6,021 bases of DNA from Deltaproteobacteria bacterium (lineage in GTDB: Bacteria; Myxococcota_A; Polyangia; Polyangiales; Houyiibacteriaceae), in assembly GCA_027295555.1 (NCBI GenBank), contig JAPUKT010000262.1, positions 1-6,021 of the forward strand, given 5' to 3'. The translations under genes were made by a program, and so were the position numbers. This document shows, piece after piece, positions 1 to 5,778 of this stretch (positions are counted from its first letter, which is position 1; every line of letters begins with the position of its first letter). The notes under the pieces are model-generated. The model was not told the DNA's origin, ran no database searches, and saw nothing but the letters and a program-made list of their open reading frames with translations.

Positions 1-1016
1 TCATGGCAGCCTGTGGCGTGGCGGTCCCGATGATGAGCGGGAGAGGACTCGGCCACACCGGCGGAACGCTCGACAAGCTCGAAGCGATTCCTGGCTTTCG
101 TGTCGACCTATCCGTGAAGGAGTTTCGAGCGCAACTACGAAAGATAGGCTGTGCCCTCATCGGGCAAACCGGCGATCTCGCTCCGGCGGACCGGCGCCTC
201 TACGCCCTTCGCGACGTCACAGGCACGATCGAGTCGATTCCTTTGATCACCGCAAGCATTCTGTCGAAGAAGCTCGCGGAGGGCATCGATGGCCTCGTGC
301 TTGACGTCAAGGTCGGACGCGGTGCATTCATGAAGACTTCATCCTCGGCCAAAGAGCTGGCGCGCAGCCTGGTGCGAGTCGGTCGACTCGCGGGCAAACG
401 AGTCTCCGCGTTGCTCACGGACATGAGCAGTCCCATCGGCTACACGATCGGCAACTCACTCGAGGCGGTGGAAGCGCTCGAGGTCTTACACGACGGCGGT
501 CCCGAGGATTTGCGGGTGATCACCTTCGCCCTTGGCGCGGAAATGCTTCGGACGGCGGGCCTCACGAAGTCGAAAGCCGAAGCTCTGCGACGACAAGAAG
601 CTGTCCTGAGAGACGGCACGGCGCTCACCAAGATGAGGGCGGTCGTCGGAGCTCAAGGGGGTGACGTCCGGGTCGTCGACGAGCCGGATCGCCTGCGGGT
701 GGCTCGCCATCGAGTGACGGTCACGGCACCGAAGGCCGGCTACATCCGGGAGATCGACCCGCTCGAGCTCGGCTACGCCTCGATGGGTTTGGGCGCAGGA
801 CGAACGCGAGCGGAGGATCCGGTGGATCCGGGCGCAGGAATTCGGTTATTCGTACGCCGCGGCGATCGGGTCCGGGCTGGTCAGGAGCTCGCAACGCTGT
901 ACACCTCGAAACGGGCCCGACTCGAAGGCGGGGCGGAACGCGTCCGTACATGCTTCGAGATCGGGAAAACGAAACCTCAACCACGCGACCGAATCATCGA
1001 GACGATTCGGCGCTAG
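1..1016 (+). CDS. deoA: Thymidine / pyrimidine-nucleoside phosphorylase, 5'-truncated by the window edge
   Basis: Cytoplasmic nucleoside-salvage enzyme that splits thymidine (or uridine, in the broader PyNP group) with phosphate into base and (deoxy)ribose-1-phosphate. Numbering from the first visible Met (base 3), the family signature SGRGLGHTGGTLDKLE spans residues 12-27. The substrate-binding segment YALRDVTGTIESIP follows, with R70, S85 and K89 at the places of E. coli R171, S186 and K190. VLDVKVGRGAFM lies at 99-110, and a C-terminal PYNP_C-type domain at about 238-305. The offset of 101 to E. coli DeoA puts the total at about 438 residues, against 440 in E. coli, so only the N-terminal helical domain and part of the first phosphate-binding loop are missing. 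The Met at base 3 is internal (family sequence around it resembles MxAACG), not a start. The gene ends with TAG, overlapping the convergent peptidase gene. DeoA and Pdp specificity cannot be separated here; the SGRGLGHTGGTLDK wording fits either. Confidence 0.95.
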   Translation, partial: MAACGVAVPMMSGRGLGHTGGTLDKLEAIPGFRVDLSVKEFRAQLRKIGCALIGQTGDLAPADRRLYALRDVTGTIESIPLITASILSKKLAEGIDGLVLDVKVGRGAFMKTSSSAKELARSLVRVGRLAGKRVSALLTDMSSPIGYTIGNSLEAVEALEVLHDGGPEDLRVITFALGAEMLRTAGLTKSKAEALRRQEAVLRDGTALTKMRAVVGAQGGDVRVVDEPDRLRVARHRVTVTAPKAGYIREIDPLELGYASMGLGAGRTRAEDPVDPGAGIRLFVRRGDRVRAGQELATLYTSKRARLEGGAERVRTCFEIGKTKPQPRDRIIETIRR

Positions 1017-2376
1017 GGGCGCACCGGTCCGGTTCGAGCTTCATGATCTCCCTGCGCGTTCGTTTGCTTGCAGGGTCGTCGAGAAGACGCGTGCTCGGGA
1101 AGTGTGCGCTCGAGGCATAGCGCGCACCGAGCTCGACCAGAAAATCCGAACCGCTCACCTCATCGAGCACTGTGAGAACTTCCTCGGCATGCACGAGGCC
1201 TCGGGGGCTCGCCAGTCGAGGCTGTGCAAGGTCGAGGGCGCGCAGAAGCGTCATTTTTCCGCCGCTCTCCCGTCGCAATCGAAGGTCGGCTTCCAATGCG
1301 AAGGCGGTCCCCGCCCAGTAGACCCGGTAGTATGCCCCGGTGCGATTCATGTCGCGACTTTCGCTCGTGAGGATACGGCCGGTGCCCGAACGACGACCGC
1401 GTTCGAGCCCATCGCGAATGCGATTCCAAGAAACCGCGCCGCTTTGAAGACCACAGCGCGCACGCAAGACCTCTTGCAGATAGGTGGCGATGCCTTCGGT
1501 GAACCACCGATCCTGACGGTAGAGTCGCGGAAGCCAGAGATGGGAGAGCTCGTGAACTGTGACCCAATCCGCCTCGAGCTCGTGGACCCCAGCCGTGCTC
1601 GAAGGAATGAGAAGGACCGATACACCCCCGCCGCGACGAACCATCCCGAACGCGACTGGGCGGTCCATCCCGTCTACCGGGACGACGACGAAGTGGAGCC
1701 GCTTCGTCGGGAACTCGCTCCCAACCGAAGCCACCGTGCCGACCGCGCGGGTCAGCCATTGGCGCACGACCGCGTCCGTGGGCCGAGGCTTTAGACGCGC
1801 AACGGTGACGGACGTGCCGCCGACGGTGAAGCGCTCCTCGGAGAAGATCCCGAAGACGTTGTAGCCGTTTCGGTAAAACGCATCCTCGCCGGGACTGTAG
1901 ACCGCGCCATCGTGAGCCCAGGGCAGAGAGGCCCGCGCGCCTGAAGGCAGGGCAATCGAGACGGACGCGTCGAGGTCAGACGGAAAGGGCTCGGGGCGCC
2001 ACAGCCATTCCCCCTGAGATACGACGACGGCTCGCGAGTCGCGGGTGCGAAACACCTCGTTGGCAAAGCGCGTCTCGTACGAAACGCACGCCGCGCTCGT
2101 CGGAGTCGGTAGCTCGATCCGGCCTGCGCTGACGTTGAGCGCACCGTGATCAGACCAGGCACGACCCATGCTGCGTGCCGCATCGCCGTCCATGGGCGAG
2201 AGGTGGCTCAGAGTGAATCCTTCGAAGCACGCGTGGACCTTCGCACCGTCGAAGTTGTCAAAGATTGTAACCTCGTACCGAGCGGAGGGGGCCCCGTCGA
2301 TGGCGGCAGGCGCGGGAGCCCCATGGGCACACCCTATGTGCAAAACGAACGCGGCGACTTTCCAATCTTTAGGCAT
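994..2376 (-). CDS. Predicted exported gluzincin metallopeptidase (peptidase MA / M61-like)
   Basis: A 460-residue protein with a zinc-peptidase core. HELSH at 275-279 supplies two His ligands and the catalytic Glu. WFTEGIATYL at 291-300 supplies E294 as a probable third ligand, 14 residues after the second His. RVYWAGTAFALEADLRLR at 351-368 resembles the helix after the active site in M61-like and Peptidase_MA proteins, with Y353 a possible transition-state residue. The N-terminal half (about 30-230) is a beta-rich region I do not recognise, as expected for the N-terminal domain of M1/M61 enzymes. The N-terminus (basic start, hydrophobic VAAFVLHIGC, then Ala/Pro-rich) looks like a short Sec signal. 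C16 follows LHIG, which is a poor lipobox because His sits at -3, so soluble periplasmic export is as likely as a lipoprotein. No Shine-Dalgarno precedes the ATG. Its substrate is unknown. It is divergent from the RiPP cassette, and no functional link is shown. Confidence 0.85.
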   Translation of the reverse strand: MPKDWKVAAFVLHIGCAHGAPAPAAIDGAPSARYEVTIFDNFDGAKVHACFEGFTLSHLSPMDGDAARSMGRAWSDHGALNVSAGRIELPTPTSAACVSYETRFANEVFRTRDSRAVVVSQGEWLWRPEPFPSDLDASVSIALPSGARASLPWAHDGAVYSPGEDAFYRNGYNVFGIFSEERFTVGGTSVTVARLKPRPTDAVVRQWLTRAVGTVASVGSEFPTKRLHFVVVPVDGMDRPVAFGMVRRGGGVSVLLIPSSTAGVHELEADWVTVHELSHLWLPRLYRQDRWFTEGIATYLQEVLRARCGLQSGAVSWNRIRDGLERGRRSGTGRILTSESRDMNRTGAYYRVYWAGTAFALEADLRLRRESGGKMTLLRALDLAQPRLASPRGLVHAEEVLTVLDEVSGSDFLVELGARYASSAHFPSTRLLDDPASKRTRREIMKLEPDRCAPSAESSR

Positions 2377-2393
2377 CGCGTAAATACGTGAAA

Positions 2394-2421
2394 TTTATAG
2401 CTTCTTATTGGAAAATGGCCA
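2394..2421 (-). promoter_or_regulatory. Candidate sigma-70-like promoter for the metallopeptidase gene
   Basis: Read on the minus strand, TGGCCA (2421-2416, 4 of 6 to TTGACA) is separated by 16 bases from TATAAA (2399-2394, 5 of 6 to TATAAT). Transcription would start near base 2387, only about 10 bases before the ATG at 2376. That is consistent with the missing ribosome binding site, giving a nearly leaderless transcript. It lies in the only AT-rich pocket of the region. Confidence 0.4.
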
Positions 2422-2626
2422 GAGGCGATCGCCGAGCCGCCCGGCGAAACATCGAGCCCATGGGACCGTACCCTCTCATGTCATGTACACCACCCTTTTA
2501 GTTTGCGACGCGGCATCCGTTTGGCTAGCGTGCGCTACTGAGAAGAAGCGGGGGTGCGGGATTGGTCCCTATCGCCGCATTGCATCGCCGGCCGGGGATG
2601 GTTCCCAAGTGATGCGCTTACAGGAA

Positions 2627-2632
2627 AGAGGG
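2627..2632 (+). promoter_or_regulatory. Ribosome binding site of the lipoprotein precursor gene
   Basis: AGAGGG, preceded by a further purine run (AGGAA from 2622), ends 9 bases before the ATG at 2642. It supports that ATG as the start and suggests efficient translation. The enzyme gene downstream has no comparable site. Confidence 0.7.
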
Positions 2633-2641
2633 TAGAGAACT

Positions 2642-2893
2642 ATGAATTCAGCACTCAAGCACACGATCATCGCAATGGCGACGGTGGCGCTGAGCATGAC
2701 CGCAGCATGCAAGTCGGACGACGGTCCGGAAGCGGCTGAGGCCACGGCCGGCGCAGAGGCGGCAACGGCTGACGCGGACGCAGCGGCAACAGAGGCTGAA
2801 GAAGCGGCGGGCGACGCCGAGGAAGCGGCAGGGGATGCCGAGGCAGCCGCTGAGGGCTCGTGCGGCGAAGGCAGCTGCGGCGCCAAGCACTAA
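2642..2893 (+). CDS. Small Ala/Glu-rich lipoprotein with tandem EGSCG repeats; probable MNIO-modified RiPP metallophore precursor (HvfA/bufferin-like)
   Basis: An 83-residue protein in three parts. Residues 1-22 are a lipoprotein signal peptide: K6/H7, a hydrophobic run IIAMATVALSM, then a TAAC lipobox with C23 as the lipid-bearing Cys. Residues 24-70 are a low-complexity, acidic Ala/Glu/Asp spacer that should be helical or extended. Residues 71-80 are two adjacent EGSCG pentapeptides (C74 and C79), followed by AKH. Besides the lipobox Cys, these are the only cysteines. Known HvfA precursors end in repeated EGKCG, whose Cys residues are converted by an MNIO enzyme into copper-binding heterocycles; bufferins likewise carry Cys-derived thiooxazoles. 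The next two genes encode just such an enzyme and its partner, so I infer a RiPP precursor modified in the cytoplasm, exported by Sec and lipid-anchored, binding copper or another soft metal. The strong ribosome binding site and the terminator behind it fit a highly expressed product. The metal and chemistry are not shown by the sequence. Confidence 0.83.
   Translation: MNSALKHTIIAMATVALSMTAACKSDDGPEAAEATAGAEAATADADAAATEAEEAAGDAEEAAGDAEAAAEGSCGEGSCGAKH
2798..2839 (+). repeat. 21-base tandem repeat (two copies) coding for EEAAGDA heptads
   Basis: Copies at 2798-2818 and 2819-2839 are identical at 17 of 21 bases. All four differences are in third codon positions, so both copies encode exactly EEAAGDA. 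A degenerate third unit (EAAAE) follows. The spacer between membrane anchor and core probably grew by heptad duplication, and the peptide sequence has since been kept. Confidence 0.8.
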
Positions 2894-2902
2894 AAAGCTC
2901 AC

Positions 2903-2919
2903 GCTGCTCCGCGAGCAGC
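2903..2919 (+). promoter_or_regulatory. Perfect hairpin between precursor and MNIO genes
   Basis: GCTGCTC-CGC-GAGCAGC forms a 7-bp perfect stem with a 3-base loop, 9 bases after the precursor stop codon. No T-run follows, so it is not itself a terminator. It could protect the 3' end of the precursor mRNA from exonucleases or pause polymerase before the true terminator 13 bases further on. Confidence 0.6.
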
Positions 2920-2932
2920 ATGATGTCGGAAG

Positions 2933-2962
2933 CCGCGGCGGCATTTGTCGTCGCGGTTTTTT
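2933..2962 (+). terminator. Rho-independent terminator / attenuator inside the RiPP operon
   Basis: CCGCGGCG (2933-2940) pairs with CGTCGCGG (2949-2956) across the 8-base loop GCATTTGT, with one G-U pair, and is followed directly by TTTTTT (2957-2962). The upstream AAG can extend the stem into the T-run. It lies 39 bases after the precursor stop and 8 bases before the enzyme start. No obvious promoter lies between it and the enzyme gene, so the enzyme and partner are probably expressed by read-through, making the precursor transcript dominant. Confidence 0.85.
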
Positions 2963-2970
2963 GTTTGCAA

Positions 2971-3813
2971 ATGACTCAAAGAGTACACGGTATTGGACTC
3001 GGCCTTCGGTACGACTTGGCCACAGAGCTTCTCGAGCGACGACCAAAGAACGTTTCGTGGGTCGAGGTTCATCCGGAAAATTACGTCGACCGCGGCGGGC
3101 GCTATGCAGAGATCTTGGACCTCGCGCGAGAAGATTGGCCCGTCGTTACCCATGGGCTAACCACTTGCTTTGGTGCGCTCCGGCCGTTCGACGAGGGTTA
3201 CCTGACCGCCCTTCGCGGCTTTCTGAAAGACCTCGAGGTTCCGTGGCACAGCGAGCACCTTTGCATCGGTGCGGCGGGCGCGCACTTCTTTCACGACCTC
3301 CTACCATTGCCCTTCACCGACGAGGCTGTGGCAACGTCCGCGCAACGCATCTCTGAGGTGCGCGACGCGATCGACATGCCTATCGCACTCGAGAACGTGA
3401 GCTACTACGCGCCGCAGGGCCCGAACGGACTCGAGGAAGCCGACTTCGTCGTCGAAGTCCTCGAACGAGCCGATGCCAAGCTCTTGTTGGACGTCAACAA
3501 CATCTACGTAAACGCTCGAAACTTCGGCTTCGATCCCAAGGCCTACATCGACAAAATCCCGGCGGATCGAGTCGTCCAGATTCACGTGGCCGGCCATTTG
3601 GTGCGGGACGACGGGCTTCGGATCGATACTCACGGTGAGCCGGTGCCCGACGACGTCTACCAACTGCTCGAGTACGCGCTACGAAAACTAGGGCCAGTGC
3701 CCGTGCTGCTCGAGCGCGACAGCAACATCCCGGCTTTGGACGAGCTGTTGGCCGAGATCGATGAGCTGTGGGCGATCTACGAGCGCGCGACGGGAGAAGA
3801 ACGTGCTAGCTGA
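2971..3813 (+). CDS. DUF692 / MNIO family multinuclear non-haem iron oxidase (HvfB/BufB-like)
   Basis: A 280-residue TIM-barrel enzyme, the usual family length. Family-typical segments in order: GIGLGLR (7-13), VEVHPENY (31-38), THG (60-62), PWHSEHLC (91-98), ALEN (139-142), LLLDVNNIYVNARNFGF (171-187), VQIHVAGH (202-209), IDTHGEP (218-224) and LLERD (246-250). His, Asp and Glu residues in these segments (H61, H93, H96, E141, D174, H205, H221, E248 and others) are the kind that bind the iron cluster; exact ligand assignment needs a structural alignment. Relatives (MbnB, TglH, HvfB, BufB) oxidise Cys residues of ribosomal peptides using O2. Here the likely substrate is the EGSCG repeats encoded just upstream, in the cytoplasm before export. 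The start at 2971 places GIGLGLR at the usual distance from the N-terminus; the reading frame is open upstream through the terminator, but that extension is unlike the family. No Shine-Dalgarno is visible. Confidence 0.93.
   Translation: MTQRVHGIGLGLRYDLATELLERRPKNVSWVEVHPENYVDRGGRYAEILDLAREDWPVVTHGLTTCFGALRPFDEGYLTALRGFLKDLEVPWHSEHLCIGAAGAHFFHDLLPLPFTDEAVATSAQRISEVRDAIDMPIALENVSYYAPQGPNGLEEADFVVEVLERADAKLLLDVNNIYVNARNFGFDPKAYIDKIPADRVVQIHVAGHLVRDDGLRIDTHGEPVPDDVYQLLEYALRKLGPVPVLLERDSNIPALDELLAEIDELWAIYERATGEERAS
3792..3796 (+). promoter_or_regulatory. Ribosome binding site deciding the GTG start of the partner gene
   Basis: GGGAG within the 3' end of the MNIO gene lies 6 bases before GTG at 3803. 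This favours the GTG over the in-frame ATG at 3827, and over the upstream ATG at 3761, which would force a 53-base overlap and has no comparable site. Confidence 0.7.
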
Positions 3814-4540
3814 TCACGTCGGAGCAATGCAGCGCGTCTGTTTCGATCTCGAACCGAGCAAGACCGACTTGGCGGCGTTGGGATCGAAGGAACGGTGGCT
3901 CGTCTACCGTGACCTGGTACGCGACAGGCTCGTCGATGTCGTTGGTGTCGCACTGGCTCGTACCAAGCGCGTCGCGGGAGACGAGGCCTTTGGACGCACG
4001 ATCGATGCGTGGCTGGCAACCGGCGGCCCCAAGACGAGATACTTCCGCAATGTCCCACGCGAGTTGTTCGAGTTCGCAATTCCACGCTGGCGCGACCAAG
4101 AGCCCGCATGGGTCTCGGACTTGGCGCAGTACGAAATCACCACGTGGGATGTGCGATACGCGCCGCCGAGTCGAGTCCCGCCGGGCGAGTTCGCGTTCGA
4201 CCGGATCCCCGTTCTCAACCCGGCACTGAAAGTCCTGCGGCTTTCGTATCCGGTGCATGAGGCACCTACCCCGTCCTCCGGATACGAAGAGGAGCCCACC
4301 ATCCTCTGCGTCTACCGTGATAAAAACCACGAGCCGATCCCGTGGAAACTGAATCCTCTCGCCGCGAGCCTCTTCGAAGCCTGGGCACGGGCCGACAAAC
4401 CCGTCACCGAAACCGTCCACGAAGTAGCGGCCGCTCACAACACCGAAATCGGCCCCGCTTTCGTCGAGAAACTCTCCACCATGATCGCCGATGCCCTGGC
4501 ACGCGGCATCCTCCTAGGGGGACACGCTCCCCCTCCGTAA
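3803..4540 (+). CDS. DUF2063 / HvfC-like partner protein of the MNIO enzyme
   Basis: A 245-residue soluble protein without signal or membrane segments. The N-terminal half is helical and carries the DUF2063 hallmark ERWLVYRDLVRDRLVDVV (30-47), followed by a second helix set (AGDEAFGRTIDAWLA) and DLAQYEITTWDVRYAP (106-121). The C-terminal half has LRLSYPVH (145-152) and a small alpha/beta domain, ILCVYRDKNHEPIPWKLNP (167-185), then helices, similar to the winged-helix or RRE-like region of HvfC, MbnC and TglI partners. Such partners bind the precursor leader and present it to the MNIO enzyme; this role is inferred from the family and position. The GTG start overlaps the end of the MNIO gene by 11 bases, so the two are probably translationally coupled and made in equal amounts. 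The N-terminal region is more divergent than the middle. Older database labels call this family a putative DNA-binding domain, but the gene pairing argues against a regulator. Confidence 0.85.
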   Translation: MLADHVGAMQRVCFDLEPSKTDLAALGSKERWLVYRDLVRDRLVDVVGVALARTKRVAGDEAFGRTIDAWLATGGPKTRYFRNVPRELFEFAIPRWRDQEPAWVSDLAQYEITTWDVRYAPPSRVPPGEFAFDRIPVLNPALKVLRLSYPVHEAPTPSSGYEEEPTILCVYRDKNHEPIPWKLNPLAASLFEAWARADKPVTETVHEVAAAHNTEIGPAFVEKLSTMIADALARGILLGGHAPPP

Positions 4541-4588
4541 CCCAGCGAAATCAAACAACTCCTCAGCCAAAGCGCGCAAAACCAGAAA

Positions 4589-5746
4589 TCAGTAGCCCTC
4601 TACTTTGCCGATGATCTCGTTCATGATTTCGCGGGTGCCGCCGCCGATAGGATAGAGGCGGGCATCGCGGTAAAGGCGTTCGACGACATATTCGCGCATG
4701 TAGCCGTAGCCGCCGTGAATCTGGACAGCCTGGTCACAAACCGACGAACACATATCGGTCGCGGTGTTCTTCGCCATTGCGGCAAGGGACGGGGTCTGCT
4801 CACCGTCGAGGTATCGAGTGACGCATTCACCGGTAAGCGCGCGGGCCGCAGCAATCCGTGTCGCCATGTCGGCAAGCTTGTGGCGGATGACTTGAAAGCC
4901 AGCGAGGTTCTGGCCGAAGGCGCGCCGTTCCTTGGCATAATCCACCGACTCTCGATAGGCGAGCTCGGCGATCGCGACACATTGACCGGCGAGGGAAAGA
5001 CGCTCGGTGACGAAGTTCATCATGATCATCAGGAAGCCGGCACCTTCCTGACCAATGAGATTGCCAACCGGTACGCGGCAATCTTCGAAGACGAGCTCGG
5101 CGGTGTCGCTTGCCCACCAGCCCGTCTTCTTGAGCTTGTTGGAGACACTGAAGCCGGGGGTGTCGCTCTCGATGACGAGCATCGACAAGCCACCATGGCC
5201 CTCCTCCCCGGTGCGCACGGCCGTGGTGATGAAATCCGCGCGACAACCGGAGGTGATGAAGGTCTTGGATCCGTTGACGACATAGTGGTCACCGTCTCGC
5301 ACGGCTTTGGTCCGGACGGCCGCCACGTCGCTTCCACCGCCCGGTTCGGTAATGGCGAGAGCCGCGATCTTCTCGCCGGCGAGCGTCGGCCCGATGAAGC
5401 GCTCCTTTTGGTCGTCATTGCCGAACCTCACGATGGGGGGCAGCGCGATACCATGGCTACCGAGGCCTACACACGTGCCGACCGACTTGCCCGCCAGGAC
5501 CATCTCTTCCGAAGCACAAAGCACGTGACTGAGGTCCCCACCGTCACCACCGAGCTCCTCCGGATATCCGACACCTAGAAAACCGGCTTTCGCCGCCCGC
5601 GGGTAGAGCTCCCTCGGAAACTCGTTCGCTTCGTCCCAAGCATGCGCGTTTGGGGCGATCTCCGCGGCGGCGAATCGACGCACCTGCTCTCGGAGCGCCC
5701 GATGCTCATCGGTCTCGAACAAATAACCCTTCTTCGGAGCTTCCAT
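4589..5746 (-). CDS. Acyl-CoA dehydrogenase, long-chain (LCAD)-like active site
   Basis: A 385-residue flavoenzyme that introduces the 2,3-double bond into acyl-CoA (fatty-acid or branched-acid breakdown), passing electrons to ETF. It has the three usual domains: an N-terminal helical domain (about 8-125), a middle beta domain with ALAITEPGGGSD (129-140) and GSKTFITSG (159-167) contacting FAD and substrate, and a C-terminal helical domain with KERRAFGQ (272-279), QIHGGYGYM (342-350) and the closing IGGGTREIM (367-375). The Glu used as base by medium- and short-chain enzymes (YEGT) is Gly here (G369), as in LCAD, whose base lies on helix G; E266 in YRESVDYAKERRAFG is the likely equivalent. Substrate length cannot be fixed from sequence. 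The gene follows rpoC by 32 bases on the same strand with no evident terminator or good ribosome binding site, so co-transcription is possible. Confidence 0.95.
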   Translation of the reverse strand: MEAPKKGYLFETDEHRALREQVRRFAAAEIAPNAHAWDEANEFPRELYPRAAKAGFLGVGYPEELGGDGGDLSHVLCASEEMVLAGKSVGTCVGLGSHGIALPPIVRFGNDDQKERFIGPTLAGEKIAALAITEPGGGSDVAAVRTKAVRDGDHYVVNGSKTFITSGCRADFITTAVRTGEEGHGGLSMLVIESDTPGFSVSNKLKKTGWWASDTAELVFEDCRVPVGNLIGQEGAGFLMIMMNFVTERLSLAGQCVAIAELAYRESVDYAKERRAFGQNLAGFQVIRHKLADMATRIAAARALTGECVTRYLDGEQTPSLAAMAKNTATDMCSSVCDQAVQIHGGYGYMREYVVERLYRDARLYPIGGGTREIMNEIIGKVEGY

Positions 5747-5778
5747 TCGATGACTCTACACGGGGACCGGGCTCCGCC

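Larger units (their letters stand above)
2377..2641. other. Divergent intergenic region between peptidase and lipoprotein genes
   Basis: No credible gene lies here. The peptidase-proximal end (about 2379-2418) is clearly more AT-rich than the rest and holds a candidate promoter on the minus strand. Between the -10 and the start codon is the inverted repeat TAAAT-7-ATTTA (2381-2397), operator-like in size but short enough to be chance. Further on are the 10-base palindrome GGCGATCGCC (2424-2433) and TAGCG-TG-CGCTA (2526-2537). I could not find a convincing sigma-70 promoter for the plus-strand cassette. The best hexamers (TTGCGA at 2503-2508, TAGCGT at 2526-2531) match poorly, so an alternative sigma factor is possible but unproven. 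Confidence 0.6.

Noticed and set aside
1102..1794. Plus-strand open frame of 230 codons opposite the metallopeptidase
   Set aside because: It is antisense to a gene with a clear zinc-peptidase motif, and its own composition is Arg/Pro-rich, typical of a shadow frame.
2424..2433. Palindrome GGCGATCGCC, containing the cyanobacterial HIP1 octamer
   Set aside because: I noticed only this one copy, and the gene content does not suggest a cyanobacterium. A chance GC-rich palindrome is more likely.
2526..2537. Inverted repeat TAGCG-TG-CGCTA as an operator for the RiPP cassette
   Set aside because: Five-base arms are expected by chance in a region this size, and no convincing promoter sits beside it.
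2408..2635. 75-codon plus-strand open frame in the divergent intergenic region
   Set aside because: No ribosome binding site, no recognisable motif, and it runs into the ribosome binding site of the precursor gene.
2860..2970. Upstream extension of the MNIO reading frame into the precursor gene
   Set aside because: It would overlap the precursor's core codons and encode the terminator. The added Arg-rich segment is unlike the family N-terminus.
4516..4534. Hairpin AGGGGG-7-CCCCCT at the end of the partner gene, considered as an operon terminator
   Set aside because: It lies before the stop codon and has no T-run on either strand. At most it is a transcript-end stabiliser.
4715..5578. Long plus-strand open frame (287 codons) opposite the acyl-CoA dehydrogenase
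   Set aside because: It is fully antisense to a clear conserved enzyme, its product has no recognisable motif, and long antisense frames are common in GC-rich DNA.
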